Part shown: positions 1 through 5,158 of the stretch, piece by piece | Position numbering within the stretch: the stretch's first letter is position 1 | Layout of the letters: the number at the start of each line of letters is the position of its first letter | Assembly (NCBI GenBank): GCA_016764115.1 | Contig: JAESSM010000058.1 | Location: 1-5,773, forward strand | Source: Bacteroidia bacterium | Lineage (GTDB): Bacteria > Bacteroidota > Bacteroidia > JAESSM01 > NORP286 | Length of the DNA: 5,773 nucleotides | Reading direction: 5' to 3' | Program-made: the position numbers and the translations under genes | Notes under the pieces: generated by a model | Database searches by the model: none | Seen by the model: only the letters and a program-made list of their open reading frames with translations | What the model was told of the DNA's origin: nothing

Positions 1-93
1 CACTTTATGATAGTTGATAGAGGAGAAGAAATAAGTGAAATTATAAACAAAAGAATAAAAAACGTCACCACAACAATGTATATGAAATCATAG
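1..93 (+). CDS. 3' end of an unidentified gene (partial)
   Basis: Frame 1 is open from the window edge to TAG at 91-93, giving about 30 residues (begins HFMIVDRGEE, ends TTTMYMKS). The other two forward frames close within the first 20 bases, so this is the only forward reading that could be the tail of a gene entering from the left. The stretch is charged and probably helical (GEEISEIINKRIK). I do not recognise the family. The last ten or so codons lie inside the left half of palindromic repeat site A, so the original stop may have been replaced when the repeat became attached. It could also be a chance open frame, because 30 codons is short. Confidence 0.35.
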   Translation, partial: HFMIVDRGEEISEIINKRIKNVTTTMYMKS

Positions 94-116
94 CACCCTA
101 ATAGGATGGCAACGCT
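61..116 (+). repeat. Left half of palindromic intergenic repeat (site A), split by an IS110 element
   Basis: The segment starts AACGTCACCACAACAATG, which matches the left half of site C (AACGTTGCACAACAAAG at 2156-2172) and resembles the start of intact site B (GTTGCCAACAAT at 4859-4870). It continues with CATAGC-ACCCT-GGATGGCAACG, found in site B as CATAGCTACCCT-GGGATAGCAACG. The continuation expected from site B (TTTTTTAGCGG) is missing here and reappears at 1504-1514. Between the two halves lies the first IS110 element. Confidence 0.75.
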
Positions 117-139
117 TGTATATTGGAAGAAATTATTCA

Positions 140-340
140 TTATGGGGTTTATTAAACAGTTAAACTGTTTGGTTTAACCTTGGGAGTGAGATTAGCAACG
201 CTTAGATAGGTATCTATTATCCATATCGATAAAAAGCATTATCCACTCCCTTATAATTTCTTCAGAGTCTGAACAGTACTTAAGGCTACCACTAAGGTAA
301 GCAAGAATAAAACACAAGCATAGACGAGAGAGGAAATCAG
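140..340 (+). ncRNA. Putative bridge RNA of IS110 element 1
   Basis: IS110 elements such as IS621 make a bridge RNA from the non-coding end. It has a target loop and a donor loop whose guides pair with target and donor DNA. Seen here: a 5' hairpin AAACAGT-TAA-ACTGTTT (154-170). A first stem, 182-192 with 241-250 (GGGAGTG/CACTCCC plus GAT/ATC), encloses GCAACGCTT (195-203) and TAAAAAG (230-236) on either side of an apical hairpin (203-208/211-216). A second stem, 256-263 with 330-337 and 267-270 with 322-325, encloses AACAGTAC (272-279) and ACAAG (314-318) around an apical hairpin (285-290/296-302). GCAACGCTT equals the left target flank plus core (109-117). TAAAAAG is complementary to 1504-1510. 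AACAGTAC equals the element's right end (1496-1503). ACAAG is complementary to core plus left end (115-119). The transcript ends are guesses. Confidence 0.8.
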
Positions 341-371
341 GTTAATCAAACCCTAATTAATCTCATAATCT

Positions 372-1460
372 ATGGAAAAGATAATACATCAAAGTGTGGG
401 TATTGACATCTCAAAAGACAGCTTCACCTGCTGTATTTGTAAAAAAGCAGAGCACATGTCTCTTTCTTTTACCCAAGTATGTGAATTTAAAAATGACAAA
501 ACAGGTCATAATCAACTAGTAAGGTGGGTTAGAAAACAAACAGAAAAAAAAGTTGAAATAGTATATGTGATGGAAGCCACAGGAGTTTATTACGAACCTC
601 TTGCTCATCATTTGCATAAACTCAAACAACACTTGCATGTGGCTTTACCAAGTAAAATGAAGCATTACTTTAAAAGCTTAAATGTAAAGACAAAGACAGA
701 TTTAAATGACGCGCGTGTAATCGCCCAATTTGGAGCAGAAAGAAAATTATATTCCTGGCAACCACCATCTCCAGTACCATTATCGTTACGAGATTTGACA
801 AGAATGTATGAGCAATTGCAAGTACAAAAAACAGCGTGTACAAATATGTTACATAGTAAGATGCACAGTTACGAAGTAAATGCTTTTGTTTTAAAATCAA
901 ATAAGTCCATTATTTCTTCCATTGAAAGGCAATTGGTCAAGTGTGAGCAGCAAATAAGAAAATTAGTAGCTTCTGAAAGCTGGTTGACTGAAAAGGTTAA
1001 AAAGCTGAGCACCATTAAAGGTGTTGGTTTTATGACTGTGGTAATTGTTGTTTCAGAAACATTAGGTTTTGATCAATTTAATAATGTGAAACAAGTGACT
1101 AGTTATGCAGGATATGACGTAGTAGAGAGGCAGTCAGGATCATCAATTAAGGGTAAATCAAGAATATCTAAAAAGGGAAACAGTCATCTTAGAAGAGCAT
1201 TACATTTCCCTGCTTTAGTTGCTGCCAGATATAACAGCCAACTTAAGAATACATATAATCGTATTCACAATAAAAATCCTCATAAAATGGTAGGATTTGT
1301 TGCTCTACAAAGAAAGCTCCTAACACTTATGTTTACTTTATGGAAAAATGATACAGAATATATTGAAAATTATGAGCAGCTAAAGAAAGTAGCCCCTTGT
1401 AATCAAGAGGCTACACAGGATAGTAACACAATTACTTCCTTAAATTCAATTGAAGTATAA
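372..1460 (+). CDS. IS110-family recombinase (transposase)
   Basis: This 362-aa protein is the DNA recombinase of element 1; in this family it acts with a bridge RNA to join the excised element to its target. The N-terminal RuvC-like DEDD domain shows GIDIS (D12), MEATG (E68) and KTDLNDAR (D110 and D113). A coiled-coil-like linker lies around residues 140-205. A helix-hairpin-helix-like segment with IKGVG (215-219) follows. The C-terminal Tnp_IS110 domain has QSGSS (254-258), which supplies the serine nucleophile, then ISKKGNSHLRRAL. Length is normal for the family and all catalytic blocks are present. A polar tail after about residue 340 looks dispensable. The ATG at 372 was chosen because the GIDIS motif follows at the usual distance. 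The preceding region, about 230 bases, holds the putative bridge RNA. Confidence 0.95.
   Translation: MEKIIHQSVGIDISKDSFTCCICKKAEHMSLSFTQVCEFKNDKTGHNQLVRWVRKQTEKKVEIVYVMEATGVYYEPLAHHLHKLKQHLHVALPSKMKHYFKSLNVKTKTDLNDARVIAQFGAERKLYSWQPPSPVPLSLRDLTRMYEQLQVQKTACTNMLHSKMHSYEVNAFVLKSNKSIISSIERQLVKCEQQIRKLVASESWLTEKVKKLSTIKGVGFMTVVIVVSETLGFDQFNNVKQVTSYAGYDVVERQSGSSIKGKSRISKKGNSHLRRALHFPALVAARYNSQLKNTYNRIHNKNPHKMVGFVALQRKLLTLMFTLWKNDTEYIENYEQLKKVAPCNQEATQDSNTITSLNSIEV
1389..1414 (+). repeat. Hairpin inside the 3' end of the recombinase gene
   Basis: GTAGCC (1389-1394) pairs with GGCTAC (1409-1414), and CTTG (1396-1399) pairs with CAAG (1404-1407) around a TAAT loop. One C/A mismatch interrupts the ten pairs. 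It lies in the codons for the variable polar tail. No T-run follows, so it is not a standard terminator. It might reduce read-through from outside or affect mRNA stability, but it may also be chance. Confidence 0.45.
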
Positions 1461-1479
1461 ATATATAAAAACTCTCAAT

Positions 1480-1487
1480 TATATTTG
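1480..1487 (+). promoter_or_regulatory. Possible Bacteroidota -7 promoter element in the IS right end
   Basis: TATATTTG matches the Bacteroidota -7 consensus TAnnTTTG exactly. It lies in the right end of element 1 and points outward. In place it would start transcription about 45 bases before the lipoprotein ATG at 1539. In an excised circle it would point across the joined ends into the bridge RNA. The nearest upstream TTG (1450-1452) is about 27 bases away, farther than the usual spacing of about 19-21 for the -33 element, so support is partial. Confidence 0.35.
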
Positions 1488-1503
1488 TGTTTTATAACAG
1501 TAC

Positions 1504-1532
1504 CTTTTTAGCGGAAGCGTTGTGCAACATTG
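1504..1532 (+). repeat. Right half of palindromic repeat site A
   Basis: CTTTTTAGCGGAAGCGTTG (1504-1522) matches TTTTTTAGCGGAACCGTTG of intact site B (4909-4927) except for two substitutions. It ends with GTTGTGCAAC (1519-1528), a self-complementary-looking end whose exact reverse complement GTTGCACAAC (2159-2168) lies just beyond the next gene. GTTGTG also complements the CACAAC in the left half at 69-74, so the two halves would form one long imperfect hairpin if the IS were absent. Confidence 0.75.
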
Positions 1533-1538
1533 GTTAAA

Positions 1539-2156
1539 ATGATAAAATATAAATTTATAATACTGTTTCTTTTATTTTGTGGTTGTAATCAAGTGGGAAA
1601 CAATGAATTACAATCTGAAAGTATTCAGCCTGTACTTGTTCAGGATAGTGCTGTGAAATATATATCAGCTAACACAAGTTCGACTCTTTTTTTTATTCAT
1701 GATTCTCTAGGAGAGTTTTGGACTTGCAATTCCATTGACACTTACAAAGAACTGAATTTTGAGTATGTTGATTATCACGTGGAAACAGGAGAGCCTATTC
1801 AAGGCTTAGAATATAGTGAAGGTTTTTTGAAAAAGTTCAATTTAAGGACATTCAATGAATCAAATAAAAAAATTGTACGCATAACATCTAGTATTCCTGA
1901 ATTTTATTTATCCAATGGTGTAAAGATTGGCATAGCCGTAAAAGATTTGTTAAAAATTGATTCAACCCTGGTGTTTCATCACTCAGGTGGTGATTTAGCC
2001 GCTCATTTTCTTGGTGAGAAATATATGGCAGTTGTAGATTATCGTATGTTAGGTAATATTGACAAAACAAAAGCTTATGGAAAGGAGTTGAACAGTCAAG
2101 TGAACCCTGAAGCAGAAATTACACATTTAGAAATTTGGGATATATGTAAAGAATGA
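1539..2156 (+). CDS. Predicted lipoprotein of unknown function
   Basis: This is a 205-aa protein with a short lysine-containing N-terminus, a hydrophobic stretch and a lipobox-like LLFCGC ending at C16. It is therefore probably a lipid-anchored envelope protein processed by signal peptidase II. The ATG at 1539 is preferred. An in-frame TTG at 1530 would add only three residues and lies within the repeat end. The mature part is soluble-looking and mixed alpha/beta, with no catalytic motif I recognise. SNGVKIGIAVKDLLKID (about residues 127-143) reads like a compact structural repeat found in various Bacteroidota lipoproteins, but this is an impression only. The gene stands alone between repeat halves, and its stop codon overlaps the first base of site C. 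Transcription may start in the right end of IS element 1. Confidence 0.8.
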   Translation: MIKYKFIILFLLFCGCNQVGNNELQSESIQPVLVQDSAVKYISANTSSTLFFIHDSLGEFWTCNSIDTYKELNFEYVDYHVETGEPIQGLEYSEGFLKKFNLRTFNESNKKIVRITSSIPEFYLSNGVKIGIAVKDLLKIDSTLVFHHSGGDLAAHFLGEKYMAVVDYRMLGNIDKTKAYGKELNSQVNPEAEITHLEIWDICKE

Positions 2157-2172
2157 ACGTTGCACAACAAAG
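2156..2172 (+). repeat. Left half of palindromic repeat site C, split by IS110 element 2
   Basis: AACGTTGCACAACAAAG matches the site A left half (61-78) apart from two substitutions, one inserted C and one final-region change. It contains GTTGCACAAC (2159-2168), the exact reverse complement of GTTGTGCAAC before the lipoprotein gene. The last two bases (AG) are the inferred core of IS110 element 2, read as CT on the minus strand. Confidence 0.7.
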
Positions 2173-2202
2173 AACTGTGCTAAAAACCCAATAAAAAGTT
2201 GA

Positions 2203-3174
2203 TTAATTTATAGCCAAAGTACTTCTATAACTTTCATCATATTCTATTCCTGAATTTGCAATAGCAAAAGCTTGTTTTAGTAGCTTATTGCACACGGCCA
2301 TTAGGGCCAGTTTTTTACTCTTCCCTTTTGCTGTTATTCTTTCATAAATTTCTCGACATGCTTTATTATGTTGACATGCTGTAAAGCTGCACATAAACAA
2401 TAGATTCCTCAGTTTCTTATTCCCAATTTTACTTATTCTTGGGCGCCCCTTCACACTACTTCCTGATTGTCGTATCATTGGTGTTAAACCAGCAAATGCG
2501 CACAACTGGCTCGCTGTAGTAAATCGTTCAAACCCATCTGTAAGTATTATAAGCATTATTGATGTCTTTCTGCCTAATCCTGGTATACTTTCTAATAACG
2601 TCAGGAGCTTTTGGTGTTCTACTTTTACATACTCCGTTAGTTGGATCTCCAGTGCTTTTATCTCTTTCTCTATATTTTTTAGACTTTTCCTCAATGATTT
2701 TACAACCATACTACTCGGATTGCCTAAAACCTTTTCTCCGTGAAGCTTATTCTTGATGGCTGTTGTTTGTTTCAAATACAAACTCAATAAGCGAGTAATC
2801 TGAAAGCATTCTGTTTGATTTTTTGAGTGCCCAGACCAAAGTTTTAATTCAGCTTTTTGAGCATACATACAGATCATCTTAGCATCCGATTTATCTGTTT
2901 TAATCTTAGACAATTTCATTTGGATAAATCGCTTTACAGACAATGGGTTTTCAACTGACACTTTCAATCCTTGCTCTACTAAATAATAAGCCAGCTGATA
3001 ATGATAATAACCTGTTGCCTCCATCACACAATGACTATTTGAGTCAAGCAGTTTCAATAACTTCTTAAATCCTTTGAAATTGTTCTCAAACTGATCATGT
3101 TTACCGGTTGAGTCCATTACATCAAAGACATCCTTGCTGATGTCAATACCGAAATAATTAATACCTTTATTCAT
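2203..3174 (-). CDS. IS110-family recombinase (transposase), second type
   Basis: This 323-aa recombinase belongs to element 2. The RuvC-like DEDD domain shows GIDIS (D11), MEATG (E52) and KTDKSDAK (D94 and D97). A helical linker covers about residues 120-190. SIPGLGRKTS (196-205) is a helix-hairpin-helix-like segment. The C-terminal domain carries CAFAGLTP, QSGSS (236-240, the serine nucleophile block) and ISKIGNKKLRNLL. It shares the family motifs with the other recombinase in the window but differs through most of its length, so the two elements are not recent copies of each other. It is shorter because it lacks the long polar C-terminal tail. All catalytic blocks are present and the frame is intact. 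The putative bridge RNA lies directly upstream on the same strand, as in element 1. Confidence 0.95.
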   Translation of the reverse strand: MNKGINYFGIDISKDVFDVMDSTGKHDQFENNFKGFKKLLKLLDSNSHCVMEATGYYHYQLAYYLVEQGLKVSVENPLSVKRFIQMKLSKIKTDKSDAKMICMYAQKAELKLWSGHSKNQTECFQITRLLSLYLKQTTAIKNKLHGEKVLGNPSSMVVKSLRKSLKNIEKEIKALEIQLTEYVKVEHQKLLTLLESIPGLGRKTSIMLIILTDGFERFTTASQLCAFAGLTPMIRQSGSSVKGRPRISKIGNKKLRNLLFMCSFTACQHNKACREIYERITAKGKSKKLALMAVCNKLLKQAFAIANSGIEYDESYRSTLAIN

Positions 3175-3194
3175 AACTATTTAAATTAGGAAAG

Positions 3195-3345
3195 GACAAT
3201 CTACTTTGTTTTCAACTACTTAAAAACGAGATCTAATGTCTCACAGAACTGTACGAAATTGAAGTAGAAAAGAGAGGGGGTTATCTATGTTGACGAAGTC
3301 GATAGCTTCTCTGTGTATGATAATCTTATTCCTCTCTTTTGTTCT
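3195..3345 (-). ncRNA. Putative bridge RNA of IS110 element 2
   Basis: On the minus strand a 10-bp stem, AAAAGAGAGG with CCTCTCTTTT (3331-3340 with 3268-3277), encloses ATACAC (3313-3318) and CAACATAG (3285-3292) on either side of a small GAAG/CTTC hairpin. A second stem (3262-3267 with 3201-3206, and 3255-3258 with 3210-3213) encloses ACAGTTCT (3245-3252) and TTAAG (3219-3223) around a GAGA/TCTC hairpin (3228-3231/3239-3242). ACAGTTCT equals the element's right end (2171-2178). TTAAG is complementary to core plus left end (3381-3385). CAACATAG pairs with the target CTTTGTTG at 2165-2172 with one mismatch. ATACAC equals flank bases 3388-3393, but the following bases do not match, so this left-target guide is the weakest. 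The transcript ends are estimates. Confidence 0.65.
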
Positions 3346-3385
3346 TTCTGGTTAAAATTTAAAGTTAATATTTTGTAAGCTTAAG

Positions 3386-3455
3386 AGGTGTATAAGCAAT
3401 TGGCGCGACAAGCAAGTACACAAGGCTGGCTACTGCTCAAACACGTAAGCAATGA
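3386..3455 (+). repeat. Right half of palindromic repeat site C
   Basis: This segment lies between IS element 2 and the deiminase gene. It contains an imperfect hairpin, GTGTATAAGC (3388-3397) with GCAAGTACAC (3412-3421), pairing at 8 of 10 positions around a GC-richer loop. It then runs to GTAAGCAATG (3445-3454), which can partly pair with the CGTTGC of the left half at 2158-2163. TGGCTACTGCTC (3427-3438) has no partner left in the repeat if the element is removed as proposed. Unlike site A, the inner part does not resemble site B, so relatedness rests on the left half and the overall palindromic plan. Confidence 0.45.
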
Positions 3456-3467
3456 AAAAAAGGAACA

Positions 3468-4853
3468 ATGAGACAGAACACACTTAAAATCTTCCTGTTG
3501 TCAATTATAACAATTGGGTACGTGACTATTCACGCTCAGACAATTCAATACACTATGCCGGAAGAAACCGAACAACACGAAGGCACATGGATACAATGGC
3601 CTCACAACTACCTGTATGGCCCTTGGTATAAAGATGATGTAACTCCAACCTTTGTAAGCATGACCAATGCCCTGCAAGCAGGGGAGAATGTTCATATCAT
3701 AGCTTACGACAGTACCGAACTGTCCGATATTGTTACCGCACTTACAAATGCAAGTGTACCTCTAACTAACATAGACTTTTTTATTCACCAAACCGATGAC
3801 GTTTGGAGCAGAGATAATGGCCCTATGTTCGTTTACGACCAAAATAATGACCTGACTATTCTGGATTGGGGTTTCAACGGTTGGGGGTTTGATACTCCCT
3901 ATTCAAAATGCGATGTAATTCCTCAAAGCATAAGTACAGATATTGGCATTCCAAGAATTGATTTAAGTGCAATGGTATTAGAAGGCGGTGCAATAGAGCA
4001 TGACGGAAACGGAACAATGTTTGCAACACGCAGTTCAGTAACACATTCGACTAGAAACCCATCCCTCACAGAAGCCCAAATAGAAGACACGCTTACGACC
4101 TATATGGGAATTACAAAGTTCATATGGCTGGATGGCATATACGGGCAAGATATCACCGACCAGCACATTGATGGTTTCGTAAAATTTGCCAACGACAGCA
4201 CCATAGTTACCATGGATAGCACCGAACTTGCTTACTGGAACGTTACCCCTGCGGAAATAGACACCATTTACAATGCCACCAACACAAGCGATGACCCCTA
4301 TAGCATTGTAACCGTTCCCCTTACACAGAATGATGTGCTCACCACCAATGCAACCAACTTGGGCTACAAAGGTTCGTATGTGAATTACTACATAGCAAAT
4401 AATACAGTGCTTGTGCCTACCTACAATGACCCTAATGACGCAACGGCACTAAACATAATACAGGGAATATACCCAAACAGAACAGTGGTGGGAATTGATG
4501 TAAGAAACCTGTATGAATACGGAGGGATGATACATTGTATAACACAACAACAAGCCGTTGACTTGAACGCAACAGGTCTAATTGAACCAAGTAATTCGTC
4601 ATCTCAGATAAACCAAAATAGCCCCAACCCATTTGACGAGTTTACAACTATTACCTTCTCCGTTGGACCGAATTCCCAGGCTATGTTAGACATATACAAT
4701 TTATTGGGTCAAAATGTTCTGACATTGTCACCAAATTCAGGACACCACAAAATAGTTTTAAGTGCAACTGACTTTGAAAGCGGAATTTACCTATACACAT
4801 TAGCTGTAGATGGACAAGTTGTTGGTAGCAAAAAAATGATAATGAATAAATAA
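3468..4853 (+). CDS. Secreted agmatine deiminase/peptidylarginine deiminase family enzyme with T9SS sorting domain
   Basis: This 461-aa protein has a Sec signal peptide (residues 1 to about 23, ending IHA before Q24), a catalytic domain of the PAD_porph/agmatine deiminase fold (about 27-365), and a type IX C-terminal sorting domain (about 382-461, opening QNSPNPF). Family members hydrolyse a guanidino group, giving ammonia and a citrulline or carbamoyl product. The catalytic set is present: D116 in WSRDNGP, H233 and D235 in DQHIDGF, and C357 in GGMIHCITQQ. E172-G-G is also conserved. The architecture resembles Porphyromonas gingivalis PPAD, but GGMIHCITQQ also fits cytoplasmic-type agmatine deiminases, so agmatine, free arginine or protein arginine are all possible substrates. 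The product is probably exported across the outer membrane, then released or anchored. The gene stands alone between repeat sites C and B. Confidence 0.9.
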   Translation: MRQNTLKIFLLSIITIGYVTIHAQTIQYTMPEETEQHEGTWIQWPHNYLYGPWYKDDVTPTFVSMTNALQAGENVHIIAYDSTELSDIVTALTNASVPLTNIDFFIHQTDDVWSRDNGPMFVYDQNNDLTILDWGFNGWGFDTPYSKCDVIPQSISTDIGIPRIDLSAMVLEGGAIEHDGNGTMFATRSSVTHSTRNPSLTEAQIEDTLTTYMGITKFIWLDGIYGQDITDQHIDGFVKFANDSTIVTMDSTELAYWNVTPAEIDTIYNATNTSDDPYSIVTVPLTQNDVLTTNATNLGYKGSYVNYYIANNTVLVPTYNDPNDATALNIIQGIYPNRTVVGIDVRNLYEYGGMIHCITQQQAVDLNATGLIEPSNSSSQINQNSPNPFDEFTTITFSVGPNSQAMLDIYNLLGQNVLTLSPNSGHHKIVLSATDFESGIYLYTLAVDGQVVGSKKMIMNK

Positions 4854-4856
4854 AAA

Positions 4857-4932
4857 CTGTTGCCAACAATCGCAAAAAAAAACATAGCTACCCTGTGGGA
4901 TAGCAACGTTTTTTAGCGGAACCGTTGAATGG
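4857..4932 (+). repeat. Intact palindromic intergenic repeat (site B)
   Basis: This is an uninterrupted copy of the repeat family and follows the deiminase stop codon by three bases. Nested pairings are CAAC (4864-4867) with GTTG (4924-4927), CGC (4871-4873) with GCG (4916-4918), AAAAAAC (4877-4883) with GTTTTTT (4908-4914), and GCTACCC (4887-4893) with GGG-TAGC (4897-4904, one bulged A). It gives the template for reconstructing site A. The end bases do not fit the RYYYAAC/GTTRRRY cores of classical integron attC sites, so this is only attC-like in shape. Confidence 0.75.
4874..4914 (+). terminator. Possible terminator within repeat site B
   Basis: The hairpin GCTACCC-TGT-GGGATAGC (4887-4904) is followed after four bases by six T (4909-4914) and preceded by an A-run (4874-4882), so it could end transcription from either side. 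It follows the deiminase stop codon by about 20 bases. The T-run is not directly against the stem, which weakens the case. Confidence 0.4.
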
Positions 4933-5102
4933 TATTGAAGTTTATCTAAAACCTTCCCCAAAACTACAAATTCCAAGTTGTACTTTCCGGAAATTTAATT
5001 TCTAATATGGTAGATGTAAGCAAACTCCAGCAGGGGCTATACCATGTAGAGGTTTGTTCAACCCAAGGAATTTATTATCAGGAGTTAGAGATACTTCGAT
5101 AA
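4928..5102 (+). pseudogene. Decayed T9SS C-terminal sorting domain remnant
   Basis: Two overlapping frames together read as one type A sorting domain. From 4928 one frame gives NGIEVYLKPSPKLQI, like the opening 'VYPNP...' strand of these domains. From about 4977 the frame starting at 4950 gives VVLSGNLISNMVDVSKLQQG followed by LYHVEVCSTQGIYYQELEIL and TAA at 5100-5102, which is the typical body and end. A frameshift (small deletion) near 4970-4980 separates them. No start codon, signal peptide or upstream domain is present, because repeat site B abuts the 5' side. It is the orphaned tail of a once-secreted protein and not the tail of the deiminase, which has its own complete sorting domain. 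Confidence 0.75.
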
Positions 5103-5158
5103 TTTGCCTTTCCCTTTCTAAATACCCATCTTTAGAATATCAAATTATCCTTATAACC

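Larger units (their letters stand above)
115..1505 (+). mobile_element. IS110-family insertion sequence (element 1), complete
   Basis: The boundaries come from comparison with intact site B. Joining base 114 to base 1504 restores GCAACG-CT-TTTTAGCGG, which has the same spacing as GCAACG-TT-TTTTAGCGG at 4903-4919. A CT (or CTT) occurs at both ends (115-116 and 1504-1505), which fits the short core dinucleotide of IS110 recombination. There are no terminal inverted repeats, as is usual for IS110. One core copy plus the rest gives 1389 bp. The left end is a roughly 255-bp structured non-coding region, followed by a full-length recombinase gene and a 45-bp right end. All parts look intact, so the element could be active. 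Confidence 0.85.
2171..3385 (-). mobile_element. IS110-family insertion sequence (element 2), complete
   Basis: This element is unlike element 1 in sequence and lies in the opposite orientation. Read on the minus strand, the left end is at about 3385 and the right end at about 2171, with CT at both ends (AG at 2171-2172 and 3384-3385 on the plus strand). Length with one core copy is about 1213 bp. AGAG at 3384-3387 allows the left end to move by 2 bp; the CTTAA guide match at 3219-3223 favours 3385. The layout is a non-coding left end of about 210 bp with two loops, a 323-aa recombinase gene, and a right end of about 30 bp. The flanks are the two halves of site C. No terminal inverted repeats are visible. 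Confidence 0.75.

Noticed and set aside
670..900. Minus-strand open frame of 76 codons inside the first recombinase gene
   Set aside because: It is antisense to a well-supported IS110 recombinase. Its composition is that of a shadow frame, with no recognisable motif.
1530..1538. TTG at 1530 as start of the lipoprotein
   Set aside because: The ATG at 1539 gives a cleaner lipoprotein signal, and the TTG sits in the repeat end ACATTGG.
2559..2756. Plus-strand open frame of 65 codons, hydrophobic, inside the second recombinase gene
   Set aside because: It lies antisense to the conserved recombinase domains. The hydrophobic look comes from the complement of lysine- and serine-rich codons.
3371..3377. 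TATTTTG as a promoter for the deiminase gene
   Set aside because: It is one base short of TAnnTTTG, has no supporting -33 element, and lies in the AT-rich left end of IS element 2.
61..4932. Calling sites A, B and C true integron attC sites
   Set aside because: The ends do not fit the RYYYAAC and GTTRRRY cores, and no integron integrase is present. Only the palindromic, cassette-boundary style is shared.
5100..5107. TAATTTG just before the TPR gene as a promoter
   Set aside because: Spacing within the motif is wrong by one base and no upstream element is visible.
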